DNA from: Erysipelotrichia bacterium
GTDB taxonomy: Bacteria > Bacillota_I > Bacilli_A > Erysipelotrichales > Erysipelotrichaceae
Length of the DNA: 37,679 nt
Assembly (NCBI GenBank): GCA_012799935.1
Contig: JAAZKG010000115.1
Location: 1-37,679, forward strand
Direction: 5' to 3'
Made by a program: the position numbers and the translations under genes. Below the pieces are notes generated by a model. The model made no database searches and was not told where the DNA came from. It saw only the letters and a program-made list of their open reading frames with translations. This document shows, piece by piece, positions 8,476-17,019 of this stretch (the first letter of the stretch is position 1; the number at the start of each line of letters is the position of its first letter).

Positions 8476-9954
8476 CTAAAATTCCATTGTAGCTTTTATT
8501 GCTTTTTTCCAACCGCGAATTAATTTTTGAACTTGCATTGAATTTAAATATGGTTCAAATTTTTGTTCAACTTTATATTTGTCTATTAAATCATTTTTAT
8601 CGGCAAAAATATTTGTTGCTAAACCTGCTAGCATTGCTGCTCCCAGTGCTGTAGTTTCAAAATTTTCTGGTCTGACAATTCTTGTTTGCAGTAAATCTGA
8701 TTGAAATTGCATCAAATAATTATTTCTACAAGCCCCACCATCCACCTGTAAAGCCGTAATAGTTATATCTGTATCTTGTTGCATGGCTTCAATTAAATCA
8801 TAGGTTTGATAAGCTAAAGATTCTAAAGTTGCCCTAATAAGATGATTTGTTGTTGTTCCTCTTGTTAAACCAAAGATTGCACCTTTAGCATTTTGATCCC
8901 AATAAGGTGCTCCTAATCCAGTAAAGGCAGGAACAACATAAACTCCATCACTACTTTCTAATTCATAGGCGATTCTTTCAGTTTCAGAAGCTTTTTCAAT
9001 AACTTTTAAACCATCTCGAAGCCATTGTATAGCTGCTCCAGCTACAAAAACCGAACCTTCTAAAGCATAAACAATTTCATCTTTTATTTTCCAACCTACC
9101 GTTGTGACCAAACCATTTTTTGATTCTACTCTTTTATTTCCAGTATTAAACAGCAAGAAACAGCCTGTTCCATAAGTATTTTTACACTGACCAGTTTCAA
9201 AACACATCTGACCAAACAAAGCGCTTTGCTGATCTCCAATACAAGCTGCAATTGGCAGTTTAGTTCCAAATATACTAGTATGACCGTAAACTTCACTAGA
9301 ATCTTTTATTTTTGGTAACATGCAGTTTGGAATATTCCAAATATCCAAAAGTTCTTGATCCCACTGTAAAGTGTCTAAATTCATCAACATCGTTCTAGAG
9401 GCATTAGTTACATCAGTAATATGAACACTACCATTAGTTAATTTATAAACTAACCAGCTATCAACTGTGCCAAATAGTAGTTCTCCATTTTCTGCTCTTT
9501 TTTGACCATTTTCAATATTATCTAAAATCCACCTGATTTTACTACTTGAAAAATAAGGGTCAATTGGCAAACCGGTTTTACGCTTAATTACATCAGTATA
9601 TCCTGCCCTGACTACCTTTTCACATAGTTCGTTTGTTTGTCTTGATTGCCACACCAAAGCATCATAAACAGGCAAATCTGTTTTTTTATTCCACACAATT
9701 GTTGTCTCTCTTTGATTGGTGATTCCAATTGCTTTGATATCTTTAACATCGATTTTAGCTTTTTCTACTGCATTTAAACAAACATATTGCACTGAAGTCC
9801 AAATTTCAGAAGCTGACATCTGAACCCATCCAGGTTTTGGAAAATTATTAGCCACTTCCTGTTGACTAATAGAAATTATTTTTAAATCATCGTCAATTAT
9901 CATCGCTCTTGAAGAAGTTGTTCCCTGATCAATTGCCAGTATGTATTTACTCAT
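8476..9954 (-). CDS. glpK: Glycerol kinase
   Basis: Phosphorylates glycerol to sn-glycerol 3-phosphate with ATP in the cytoplasm. The 492-residue length is standard. The phosphate-binding motif DQGTTSSRA is at 9-17, the substrate-binding RET segment (ITNQRETT) is near 78-85, and the C-terminal GG motif (LQVDGGACRNNYL) is near 400-412. The start has an AAAGGAG ribosome site. Unusually, no glpF, glpD or glpO is adjacent; the only partner is the small acidic ORF downstream. A divergent promoter region of about 100 nt separates it from ygiQ. Confidence 0.97.
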   Translation of the reverse strand: MSKYILAIDQGTTSSRAMIIDDDLKIISISQQEVANNFPKPGWVQMSASEIWTSVQYVCLNAVEKAKIDVKDIKAIGITNQRETTIVWNKKTDLPVYDALVWQSRQTNELCEKVVRAGYTDVIKRKTGLPIDPYFSSSKIRWILDNIENGQKRAENGELLFGTVDSWLVYKLTNGSVHITDVTNASRTMLMNLDTLQWDQELLDIWNIPNCMLPKIKDSSEVYGHTSIFGTKLPIAACIGDQQSALFGQMCFETGQCKNTYGTGCFLLFNTGNKRVESKNGLVTTVGWKIKDEIVYALEGSVFVAGAAIQWLRDGLKVIEKASETERIAYELESSDGVYVVPAFTGLGAPYWDQNAKGAIFGLTRGTTTNHLIRATLESLAYQTYDLIEAMQQDTDITITALQVDGGACRNNYLMQFQSDLLQTRIVRPENFETTALGAAMLAGLATNIFADKNDLIDKYKVEQKFEPYLNSMQVQKLIRGWKKAIKATMEF

Positions 9955-10034
9955 ATAATTAGCTCCTTTATTATTTTTATTTTATCATAATATACTGATA
10001 AAATGTCTTTATTTAATTTAATCTAAAAGTAAAG

Positions 10035-10052
10035 TATAATTAATTTGAGGTG
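10035..10052 (+). promoter_or_regulatory. -10 box and ribosome site that set the ygiQ start
   Basis: TATAAT at 10035-10040 is followed by GAGGTG at 10047-10052. The ribosome site is 7 nt from the ATG at 10060 but only 4 nt from the in-frame TTG at 10057, so the ATG is chosen. The -35 is poor. Confidence 0.55.
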
Positions 10053-10059
10053 AACTTTG

Positions 10060-11841
10060 ATGTTTTTGCCAATAAACAAAAAAGAAATGTTAGAAAGAGG
10101 TTGGAAGCAACCTGATTTTGTTTATATCATTGGTGATGCATACGTTGACCATCCTTCCTTTGGGGCAGCTATTATTTCTCGAACCTTAGAAGCTTTTGGC
10201 TATAAAGTTGCTGTACTTGCTCAACCAGATTGGAAAAAAGATGCTGATTTTTTACAATTTGATAAACCAAGGCTAGGTTTCCTAGTTACTGCAGGTAATA
10301 TTGATTCAATGGTTAATCATTATACAGTCAATAAAAAAAGAAGAAGAAAAGATAGTTTTAGTGATCAAGGAGTTATGGGGAAAAGACCAGATCGAGCAAC
10401 AATAGTTTATTGTCAAAAAATAAAACAACTCTTTCCTGATAGTGCTATTATTATTGGTGGAATTGAAGCCTCTTTACGTCGCTTGGCTCATTACGATTAT
10501 TGGGATGATAAAGTTAGAAATTCAATACTTATCGACACTCAAGCTGACTTACTTCTATATGGAATGGGAGAAAATAGTATTATTGAAGTGGCTGATAGTT
10601 TAAATGCTGGTATTGATGTAAAACATTTAACCTATCTAAGAGGAACTTGCTATAAAACTAAATCATTAGACAATATCTCAGATTATGTTATTTTACCAAC
10701 TTATGAAGAGATTTGTCATGACAAAAGAAAATATGCGGAAAGTTTTAAAATTCAAGCAGCAAATACCGATGCTATTAGAGCTAAAAAATTAATAGAAACT
10801 TATCAAGGTTGGTATATTGTTCAAAATGAACCTGACTACCCTATCAGCAGACAGAGAATGGATGATACTTATGATTTACCATATAAGAGAACTTTTCATC
10901 CATCATATAAATATATTCCAGCAATTGAGGAAGTTAAATTTTCAATCACCTCTTCTCGTGGTTGTTTCGGTTCGTGTTCATTTTGCGCCTTAGCAAATCA
11001 TCAAGGAAGAACCATTTCCTCTAGAAGCAAAGCTTCCATTATAAAAGAAGCTAAATTACTTACTCAATTTAAAGACTTTAAAGGATATATCAATGATATT
11101 GGCGGTCCAACTGCTAACTTTTATCAACCAAGTTGTCAACAAAGTCTTAACAATGGAGTTTGCCCTAACAAAAACTGTTTATCACCTAGAGTATGTCGCA
11201 GCTTAAATATTGACCACAGCGAATATTTAGATATTCTTAAAACTGTTTCTGCTTTACCAAAAATTAAAAAGGTTTTTATTAGAAGTGGTATTAGATACGA
11301 CTACTTAATCTATGATAAAGATGATTCATTTTTTAGAGAATTAGTACAAAATCATATTTCTGGACAACTAAGAGTTGCTCCTGAACATATCGATCCTAAA
11401 GTACTAAATCTTATGGGTAAGCCTACCAAAGAAGTTTATTTACAGTTTGTAAAAAAATTTGAACAGCTTAACCAAGAGTACAAAAAGAAGCAGTTTATTG
11501 TTCCTTATTTTATCTCTTCCCATCCTGGAAGTGATTTAGACAGTGCTATTGAATTAGCTTTATATCTAAAGGAAATAAATCATATTCCTTTACAGGTTCA
11601 GGATTTCTATCCTACACCTTCGACAAAATCAACCTGTATGTATTATACCGGTTTAAATCCAGATACAATGCAGGAAGTTTTTGTCGAAAAAGATTTAGAA
11701 AGAAAGAAAATGCAAAGAGCTTTAATGCAATATGGTTTTCCACAAAACTATAACTTGGTTTATAGAGCATTAGCCTTAGCCAATAGAAAAGATTTAATTG
11801 GTTATGGTTCTAATTGTCTAATCAGACCTAAAAAGCGCTAA
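10060..11841 (+). CDS. ygiQ: YgiQ family radical SAM protein
   Basis: Radical SAM enzyme of 593 residues (UPF0313/YgiQ family) whose reaction is not known. The radical SAM cluster motif is visible as SRGCFGSCSFCALANHQGR near residue 305, with the three Cys spaced CxxxCxxC. The N-terminal 200 residues form the YgiQ-type region, including the GGIEASLRRLAHYDYWDDKVR stretch (in part) that is well conserved. A second Cys group near 370-390 (CPNKNC, CRSL) may bind another metal centre. Length is at the short end of the family. It precedes the cohesin-domain protein by 50 nt, and the two may be one transcript ending at the terminator near 12950. Confidence 0.93.
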   Translation: MFLPINKKEMLERGWKQPDFVYIIGDAYVDHPSFGAAIISRTLEAFGYKVAVLAQPDWKKDADFLQFDKPRLGFLVTAGNIDSMVNHYTVNKKRRRKDSFSDQGVMGKRPDRATIVYCQKIKQLFPDSAIIIGGIEASLRRLAHYDYWDDKVRNSILIDTQADLLLYGMGENSIIEVADSLNAGIDVKHLTYLRGTCYKTKSLDNISDYVILPTYEEICHDKRKYAESFKIQAANTDAIRAKKLIETYQGWYIVQNEPDYPISRQRMDDTYDLPYKRTFHPSYKYIPAIEEVKFSITSSRGCFGSCSFCALANHQGRTISSRSKASIIKEAKLLTQFKDFKGYINDIGGPTANFYQPSCQQSLNNGVCPNKNCLSPRVCRSLNIDHSEYLDILKTVSALPKIKKVFIRSGIRYDYLIYDKDDSFFRELVQNHISGQLRVAPEHIDPKVLNLMGKPTKEVYLQFVKKFEQLNQEYKKKQFIVPYFISSHPGSDLDSAIELALYLKEINHIPLQVQDFYPTPSTKSTCMYYTGLNPDTMQEVFVEKDLERKKMQRALMQYGFPQNYNLVYRALALANRKDLIGYGSNCLIRPKKR

Positions 11842-11891
11842 TGCTTGAGCATTCAAATCATTAGTGATATTATTATTAGTGGAGTGATAAG

Positions 11892-12935
11892 ATGAAAAAA
11901 ATTATATTAATTTTGTTATCAATATTATTTAGCATCAGTTTATTAACTGTTAGTGCTGCCAATGACTCAGCTGTTATTACTATCAATGGTTCAACCAGCA
12001 CTATTTGTGATGGTTTAGCCTTTGTTGAAGTAAATGCCAACAGTCAAGATGGTGTTAAAAACATTAAAGGTCAAATCAATTACGATAAGTCCGTATTAGC
12101 GATTTTTGGCGTAGAAGTTTCTGACAACTTACATAATTGGGATTTTTCAGTAGATACTTCAAAAGCTGGAGTGATTTCCTTTAACGGTACCGCTAAAGCG
12201 CATGACCCTATTGATTCTGATAGACTACTATTTAAAGTGACTTTTATTGTGCATGGTTCTCTGGAAAAAACAACCGTTGTTTCCTCTAGTAATGTTACTG
12301 CAGAAATTACTGAAATTGAGATAATAACAACTACTGTTGTAACTAATCAAGAAGAAATTGATTATGCTGAAGAAAATGGCTTGCCAGTACCAGATCCTAT
12401 TACAGAAAAAGTTGAAGAACAAGTCGAAAAGAAAAGAAATATTACCTTTGAAAATGGATCTCATTCTATCAAAGTAGTTAAACCAGTTAGTAAGAATTGT
12501 TATTTGAAAAATATTGAAGTTGAAAATGGAACATTATCTCCAGTTTTCAATAAACTTACTAATGCTTATAAAGTGACAATTAATGATAAAGAGGAATTAA
12601 AAATCAATTATACAAAAGAAGATGAAAAATCAGTAGTTGTCATTCAAGATGAGGTAAACAATCAGATTATAATTACTGTTACTGCAGAAGATGGAAGTAA
12701 CAATAGCTATGTTTTAACAATTATTAGACAGCCTAATTACAATCATACTGATCCTGATGCTAATGTTGAAGATCCTACTTTACCAATTAATCCAGGAACA
12801 ATTGATGGTGAAAATGATAATCATTTGGCTTCAATTAACAATACCAGAACATTGATTATTATTGCTCTTGTTATTGTTTCGTTTATTGGAATTGGTGTTG
12901 GAGGCAGTTTAATTTATAAAGGAAGTCGTGAATAA
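11892..12935 (+). CDS. Surface-anchored protein with cohesin-like and cadherin-like beta-sandwich domains
   Basis: Exported protein of 347 residues. Residues 1-22 are a signal peptide ending SAA. Residues about 26-135 resemble a cohesin domain (ITINGSTSTICDGLAFVEV, then GQINYDKSVLAIFGVEV). A Val/Glu-rich linker (140-190) follows. Residues about 200-275 match the cadherin-like beta-sandwich family (YLKNIEVENGTLSP to NNSYVLTIIRQ). A Pro/Asp-rich stretch leads to a membrane helix near 318-341 and a short basic tail, so the domains face outside and are held by the C-terminal anchor. Cohesins normally bind dockerins; none is in the window. A GTGGAG-like ribosome site precedes the ATG. Confidence 0.8.
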   Translation: MKKIILILLSILFSISLLTVSAANDSAVITINGSTSTICDGLAFVEVNANSQDGVKNIKGQINYDKSVLAIFGVEVSDNLHNWDFSVDTSKAGVISFNGTAKAHDPIDSDRLLFKVTFIVHGSLEKTTVVSSSNVTAEITEIEIITTTVVTNQEEIDYAEENGLPVPDPITEKVEEQVEKKRNITFENGSHSIKVVKPVSKNCYLKNIEVENGTLSPVFNKLTNAYKVTINDKEELKINYTKEDEKSVVVIQDEVNNQIIITVTAEDGSNNSYVLTIIRQPNYNHTDPDANVEDPTLPINPGTIDGENDNHLASINNTRTLIIIALVIVSFIGIGVGGSLIYKGSRE

Positions 12936-12950
12936 CAACTTCCTTTTTTT
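12918..12950 (+). terminator. Terminator overlapping the end of the cohesin-domain gene
   Basis: AAAGGAAGT (12918-12926) pairs with ACTTCCTTT (12938-12946) and a T-run to 12950 follows. The left arm lies in the last codons of the gene. Confidence 0.8.
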
Positions 12951-13070
12951 TATAATTTTTAAGTAATATCAACAATTTTTTACACAAAATTAAAAGATAA
13001 ACAACTTTGGTATTATATTAAATCGGCTTTATCTATTATTGAATTGCTTATGCATTTAAAAATTTTCCAT

Positions 13071-13090
13071 AAAAAGACATCAGTCTTTTT
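13071..13090 (-). terminator. Terminator of the mrp end of the envelope operon
   Basis: AAAAAGAC and GTCTTTTT form an 8-bp stem with a 4-nt loop, with T-rich ends on both strands. It lies just past the mrp stop at 13094 and may also stop plus-strand transcription. Confidence 0.65.
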
Positions 13091-13093
13091 TAT

Positions 13094-13987
13094 TTATATT
13101 TTTTCTAACATGTCTGTTAAAGCATTCAAACCTTCAACACTACACTGTTCAATAGTTCCAGCATCGACTGCTTTGGCCAAAGTTGGATCTAATGGTAATT
13201 TAGCTAATACCTTCAAATTAAACTGGTTAGCTAATTCTTCAATATTACCATCACCAAATAATGGAATATTCTTACCACAGTCACCACAAACAATATAACT
13301 CATATTTTCTACTAAACCTAAAATCCTGACCTTCATCATTTCTGCCATTCTAACAGCTTTTTCTACAATCATTCGAACTAAATGTTGAGGAGTTGAAACA
13401 ATTATAACTCCATCAATTGGTAGAGATTGGAAAATTGTTAGAGATACATCACCTGTTCCTGGAGGTAAATCTATAAATAAGTAATCAATATCTCCCCAAA
13501 TAACTTCGGTGTAAAACTGTTTAACTAATGAAGTTATTAAAGCGCCTCGCCATAAAACTGGTTGTCCTTTTTCTTTTAATATTAAGTTAGTAGAGACTAT
13601 TTTGACTCCATTTTTACTTTCTAAAGGTAAAATGCTCACCCCATCACTAAATAAAAATCCATCTACACCAAAGGCTTGCGGTATTGAAGGTCCTGTAATA
13701 TCAGCATCTAAAATACCAACATTGTATCCCTTAAAACGCATTGCGCTGGCAAGTAAAGAAGTTACAATTGATTTACCTACTCCACCTTTGCCAGAAACAA
13801 CAGCTATTACTTTTTTAATATTACTGTATTGGTTAGCTTTGACTTTTAAATCTCTATCTGGACAATCTAGTGAACAAGTTGAACAATCATTATTACATTG
13901 CTGTTTTGTAGCATCAGCGACAAAATCAGATTGCCTACTGTCACAATCTTCTTGACACAATGAACAGTTATTATTACATTCAGTCAT
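13094..13987 (-). CDS. mrp: Mrp/NBP35 family Fe-S carrier ATPase with duplicated N-terminal Cys motif
   Basis: Cytoplasmic P-loop protein of 297 residues of the Mrp (ApbC/Nbp35) family, which carries or inserts Fe-S clusters. The deviant Walker A reads GKGGVGKS near residue 66-73, and the C-terminal CxxC pair is in IVCGDCGKN. The usual N-terminal MIP18-like domain is absent. Instead there is a Cys-rich leader with two copies of C-N-N-x-C-S-x-C-x-x-D-C, at residues 4-15 and 31-42. A single Cys-rich N-terminus is known in Nbp35-type proteins; the tandem copy is unusual. The ATG has AGGGAG upstream and follows the 83-residue gene by 40 nt, so it is likely last in the operon. Confidence 0.93.
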   Translation of the reverse strand: MTECNNNCSLCQEDCDSRQSDFVADATKQQCNNDCSTCSLDCPDRDLKVKANQYSNIKKVIAVVSGKGGVGKSIVTSLLASAMRFKGYNVGILDADITGPSIPQAFGVDGFLFSDGVSILPLESKNGVKIVSTNLILKEKGQPVLWRGALITSLVKQFYTEVIWGDIDYLFIDLPPGTGDVSLTIFQSLPIDGVIIVSTPQHLVRMIVEKAVRMAEMMKVRILGLVENMSYIVCGDCGKNIPLFGDGNIEELANQFNLKVLAKLPLDPTLAKAVDAGTIEQCSVEGLNALTDMLEKI

Positions 13988-14027
13988 AAAAATTTCTCCC
14001 TATTAATCTCTTTTAAAAAGGTTATCT

Positions 14028-14279
14028 CTAACCTTTCAATCCTTTTGCTTGTCTTTCCATATTTTCAATTATTACATCAAATATGTCTCCTAAAGAAGAA
14101 CAATATTCTAGTACCAACCATGGCTCATTAGTATGATAATGAATCTTGATTAATTCATCATCCCCTACTGCTAATAAACTGTCACCACTAAAATTTTCGA
14201 TAAAATAATCACTGATTACATCTTCATTTAGGTTTTCACCTGAAATTAATAACTGAACATCATATTTGAATTCTAACAT
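14028..14279 (-). CDS. Stand-alone FakA C-terminal-like domain protein
   Basis: An 83-residue protein resembling only the C-terminal domain of FakA (YloV), the fatty-acid kinase subunit once called DAK phosphatase. The matching region reads KYDVQLLISG, then GDSLLAVGDDELIKIHYHTNEP, and ends IIENMERQ (residues 5-75). It has no nucleotide-binding kinase part, so it cannot be a kinase alone. Small proteins of this type are seen in Bacillota, but their role is not established. The ATG has GGAG upstream and overlaps the stop of the preceding membrane protein gene by 7 nt, so the two are translationally coupled and may work together. Confidence 0.75.
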   Translation of the reverse strand: MLEFKYDVQLLISGENLNEDVISDYFIENFSGDSLLAVGDDELIKIHYHTNEPWLVLEYCSSLGDIFDVIIENMERQAKGLKG

Positions 14280-14845
14280 CTATTTTCTCCTTTATTTTTC
14301 TTTTTAACTAACGCTCTAATACAAGCAATAGCAATATATAAACTGTATAATCCTACACCTATTGAAGCTATAACTAAGGCAGTCATATTTACATCATTAA
14401 ATGAAAAATTTGTAAAATTAACTGTTTGCTCTAAAACATAATAAACCAACAATACTGGTAAAAGCAAACATAATACAATCATTAACATTAAAATTCGACT
14501 GTCTTTTTCTACCAGTTGATCAACTCTTTTAGCATTTTCTGGAACTGTAAACTCTTTTGCTTCTCGAAGTTTAGGAATAAAAAATTTACGATAATAAAGC
14601 TCAAAAGAAACAAATAATACCCCACTTATAATTACAGCAGGTATTATATCCCAAAATGAAAATGAAAAAACAAATGCCAAAATAACAATCATTACTCTAG
14701 TATCCAGAATTCTGAAGGCTTTTTCTTCTACATCTTCAATAAAGTAAGCTTTTTTGGTTAATTTATCAAATAAAATTAGACGATTATAACCATCTTTAAA
14801 CGTTCTGTCAGTAATGACAGTTATTTTTCCGTATTTATTTTTCAT
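14273..14845 (-). CDS. Uncharacterised four-helix membrane protein
   Basis: I do not recognise this 190-residue protein. A soluble N-terminal part of about 48 residues (with FKDGYNRLILFDKLTKKAYF) precedes two helices at about 50-66 and 68-84. A basic loop of about 30 residues follows, then helices at about 117-137 and 153-173, and a Lys-rich tail. It lies between alr and the 83-residue FakA-like gene, with an 8-nt gap after alr and a 7-nt overlap downstream. The context suggests an envelope-related job, but that is inference. Confidence 0.7.
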   Translation of the reverse strand: MKNKYGKITVITDRTFKDGYNRLILFDKLTKKAYFIEDVEEKAFRILDTRVMIVILAFVFSFSFWDIIPAVIISGVLFVSFELYYRKFFIPKLREAKEFTVPENAKRVDQLVEKDSRILMLMIVLCLLLPVLLVYYVLEQTVNFTNFSFNDVNMTALVIASIGVGLYSLYIAIACIRALVKKKNKGENRC

Positions 14846-14853
14846 AATCCCTC

Positions 14854-15978
14854 CTAATCAACAAAATATTTTTCCACTCTTACATTTATATTACAAACTA
14901 TTTCATCAACTATCGTTTCTGATAAATCAGCTAATTCATTTAAATCTATTTTTAAATTACCACTTTTTCCAATTAAAATAACTTCATCCCCAGCTTTTAC
15001 ATTTTCTATATCAGTTACATCTACCATCATTTGATCCATGCATATTCTTCCAACAATGTTTGCTTTTTGACCTTTTATTAAGACATAACCTTTATTGGAA
15101 AGCCTTCTTGGATAACCGTCTCCATATCCAACTGATAAACTAGCAATTTTTCTTTCTTTATCACTAACATATATATGGCCATAACTGACACCTTCATTAG
15201 CTTTTATTGTTTTAACCATTTCAACTTGGCTTTTCCATGTCATAACTGGTTTTCTTTTATATTTATTTATAACTGCGCCAACATCAAAACCTAATAACAT
15301 AAATCCAGGTCTAACATAATCGTAAATAAAATCTGGATAATTTAAGATTCCTGCACTGGCACATAAATGGGTTCTACCAGTTTTTAACCCTAATTTCTTT
15401 ATCTTATTTAAAAACATATCAAAAATTTCTTTTTGTTTATAGGTAAATTGCCTATCACTTTCTTCAAAACTATCAGATCTGCATAAATGTGAATAAGTTC
15501 CATTAATCTTTAAATACGGATTATCATAAATTGTTTTTATTTGTTTTTCAGTTAAGTTAGCATTAACTCCTATTCTATTCATACCAGTATCAACTTTAAT
15601 CTCAACCTTTAGTTGAATATCATTTTCTTTACAATATTCAATCATTTCAACCCCGTGATCATAATCCACAATTGAAAAAACAAAGTTATAATTATTAGCA
15701 ATAAACCACTGCTCTTTACTAGAATATCCCAGTATAAGTATTGAATCTTCTAAACCTAATTTTCTAAGTTCAATAGCTTCTGCCAGTGATGCCACAGCAA
15801 AATCTTTTACCCCTTCTTCTTGCATTATTTTAGCCAGTTGATAGGCTCCATGACCATAGTAGTCAGTTTTTATAATGCCTATAATGTTGGTTTGTTCAGG
15901 TAAAATATTTTTCAATCCTTTTAAATTATCTCTAAAATTACTTTTAGAAATTTCTCTGTAACATCTTTTTAAAATCAT
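14854..15978 (-). CDS. alr: Alanine racemase
   Basis: PLP enzyme that interconverts L- and D-alanine for peptidoglycan. The 374-residue length is standard. The PLP lysine is Lys37 in IIKTDYYGHG, a variant of the usual KADAYGHG. The catalytic tyrosine lies in VSYGHIY near residue 266. The C-terminal domain has SVGYGDGYPR and RICMDQMMVDVT, both typical. The ATG follows the ddl stop by 3 nt with AAAGGA as ribosome site inside the end of ddl. D-alanine made here would feed Ddl and then MurF, encoded directly upstream. Confidence 0.96.
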   Translation of the reverse strand: MILKRCYREISKSNFRDNLKGLKNILPEQTNIIGIIKTDYYGHGAYQLAKIMQEEGVKDFAVASLAEAIELRKLGLEDSILILGYSSKEQWFIANNYNFVFSIVDYDHGVEMIEYCKENDIQLKVEIKVDTGMNRIGVNANLTEKQIKTIYDNPYLKINGTYSHLCRSDSFEESDRQFTYKQKEIFDMFLNKIKKLGLKTGRTHLCASAGILNYPDFIYDYVRPGFMLLGFDVGAVINKYKRKPVMTWKSQVEMVKTIKANEGVSYGHIYVSDKERKIASLSVGYGDGYPRRLSNKGYVLIKGQKANIVGRICMDQMMVDVTDIENVKAGDEVILIGKSGNLKIDLNELADLSETIVDEIVCNINVRVEKYFVD

Positions 15979-15981
15979 TTA

Positions 15982-17019
15982 TTAGTCCTTTAGCTTTAGT
16001 TCAATTAGCTTATTTATTAATTCTTTATAACCTAAACCTGTTGCCTTAAACATAGCAGGATATAAAGAGTGAGAAGTAAAACCTGGAATAGTATTAACTT
16101 CATTAAAGATTATCCCTTTAGAAGAGTTAAAGAAATCAACTCTGGCTAAAACATCGCATTCTAAAATATTAGCAATTTTCAAACCCAATCTATTTACTTC
16201 ATCTTGTACTTCTTTTGAAATATTTTTAGCTGGAACATAGATTTTAGTTTTATAACCATCATATTTTTCAGCATAACCATACATTTCTGTTTCTACAACC
16301 ACTTCATAAACTTCACCAGTTGTATTAGTTCCTAAAACACCACAGCCTACTTCTGTTCCATCAATAAACTCTTCTAATAAAATCTTATTATCATATGAAA
16401 AAGCATCATTAACATACTTAATAAAGTCATTATAATCTTTTATTTTATGAGCGCCAAATGATGATCCTTCTCTAGCTGGTTTTACATAACAAGGTAATTT
16501 CAGTTTTTCTTTTGCTTCTTTAAACATTTCTTCAAAAGAAGGACAGTTTTCTTTTGTATAAACAAGATACTTAGCCATTTTTATACCAGCATTTTCACAA
16601 ATAATATGAGTAAATTCTTTGTCCATAGCAATAGCACAACTTGTCATATTAGTTGAAATACAAGGTATACCACTTAAATAACATAAACCTTGAATTGAGC
16701 CATCTTCACCATATTTACCATGTAAAATTGGGAAAATTGCATCTACTCTATCAATTTTATTAGTTTTTAAATTGTAAAAACCATGATGAACATTGCTAGC
16801 TGACAAAATAACTTCCTGGTTATTTTCATCCTGTTGCCACTTTCCATTTTCTATTTTATCAACACTACCACTATAGTGATACCATCTTCCATCTGTGGTA
16901 ATACCCACCATATATTTTGTGTATTTTTCATCTAGATTTTTTAAAACAGATGATGCAGACATTAAAGAAACTGGATGCTCACTTGATTGTCCACCAAATA
17001 GTACTGCAATAACGCTCAT
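15982..17019 (-). CDS. ddl: D-alanine--D-alanine ligase
   Basis: ATP-grasp ligase of 345 residues that joins two D-alanines. The N-terminal LFGGQSSEHPVSLMSA is the family signature, and CYVKPAREGSSFGAHK forms part of the ATP-grasp fold. The C-terminal FNEVNTIPGFTSHSLYP is the metal and product-binding end. The segment before the omega loop reads MYGYAEKY, with Tyr where D-lactate-forming VanA enzymes have His; this favours D-Ala-D-Ala as product, though I cannot exclude other specificity. The start overlaps the murF stop by 4 nt (ATGA), with GGAGG as ribosome site. Confidence 0.96.
   Translation of the reverse strand: MSVIAVLFGGQSSEHPVSLMSASSVLKNLDEKYTKYMVGITTDGRWYHYSGSVDKIENGKWQQDENNQEVILSASNVHHGFYNLKTNKIDRVDAIFPILHGKYGEDGSIQGLCYLSGIPCISTNMTSCAIAMDKEFTHIICENAGIKMAKYLVYTKENCPSFEEMFKEAKEKLKLPCYVKPAREGSSFGAHKIKDYNDFIKYVNDAFSYDNKILLEEFIDGTEVGCGVLGTNTTGEVYEVVVETEMYGYAEKYDGYKTKIYVPAKNISKEVQDEVNRLGLKIANILECDVLARVDFFNSSKGIIFNEVNTIPGFTSHSLYPAMFKATGLGYKELINKLIELKLKD

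Noticed and set aside
10057-10059. TTG as the start of ygiQ
   Set aside because: The ATG 3 nt later has better spacing from GAGGTG.
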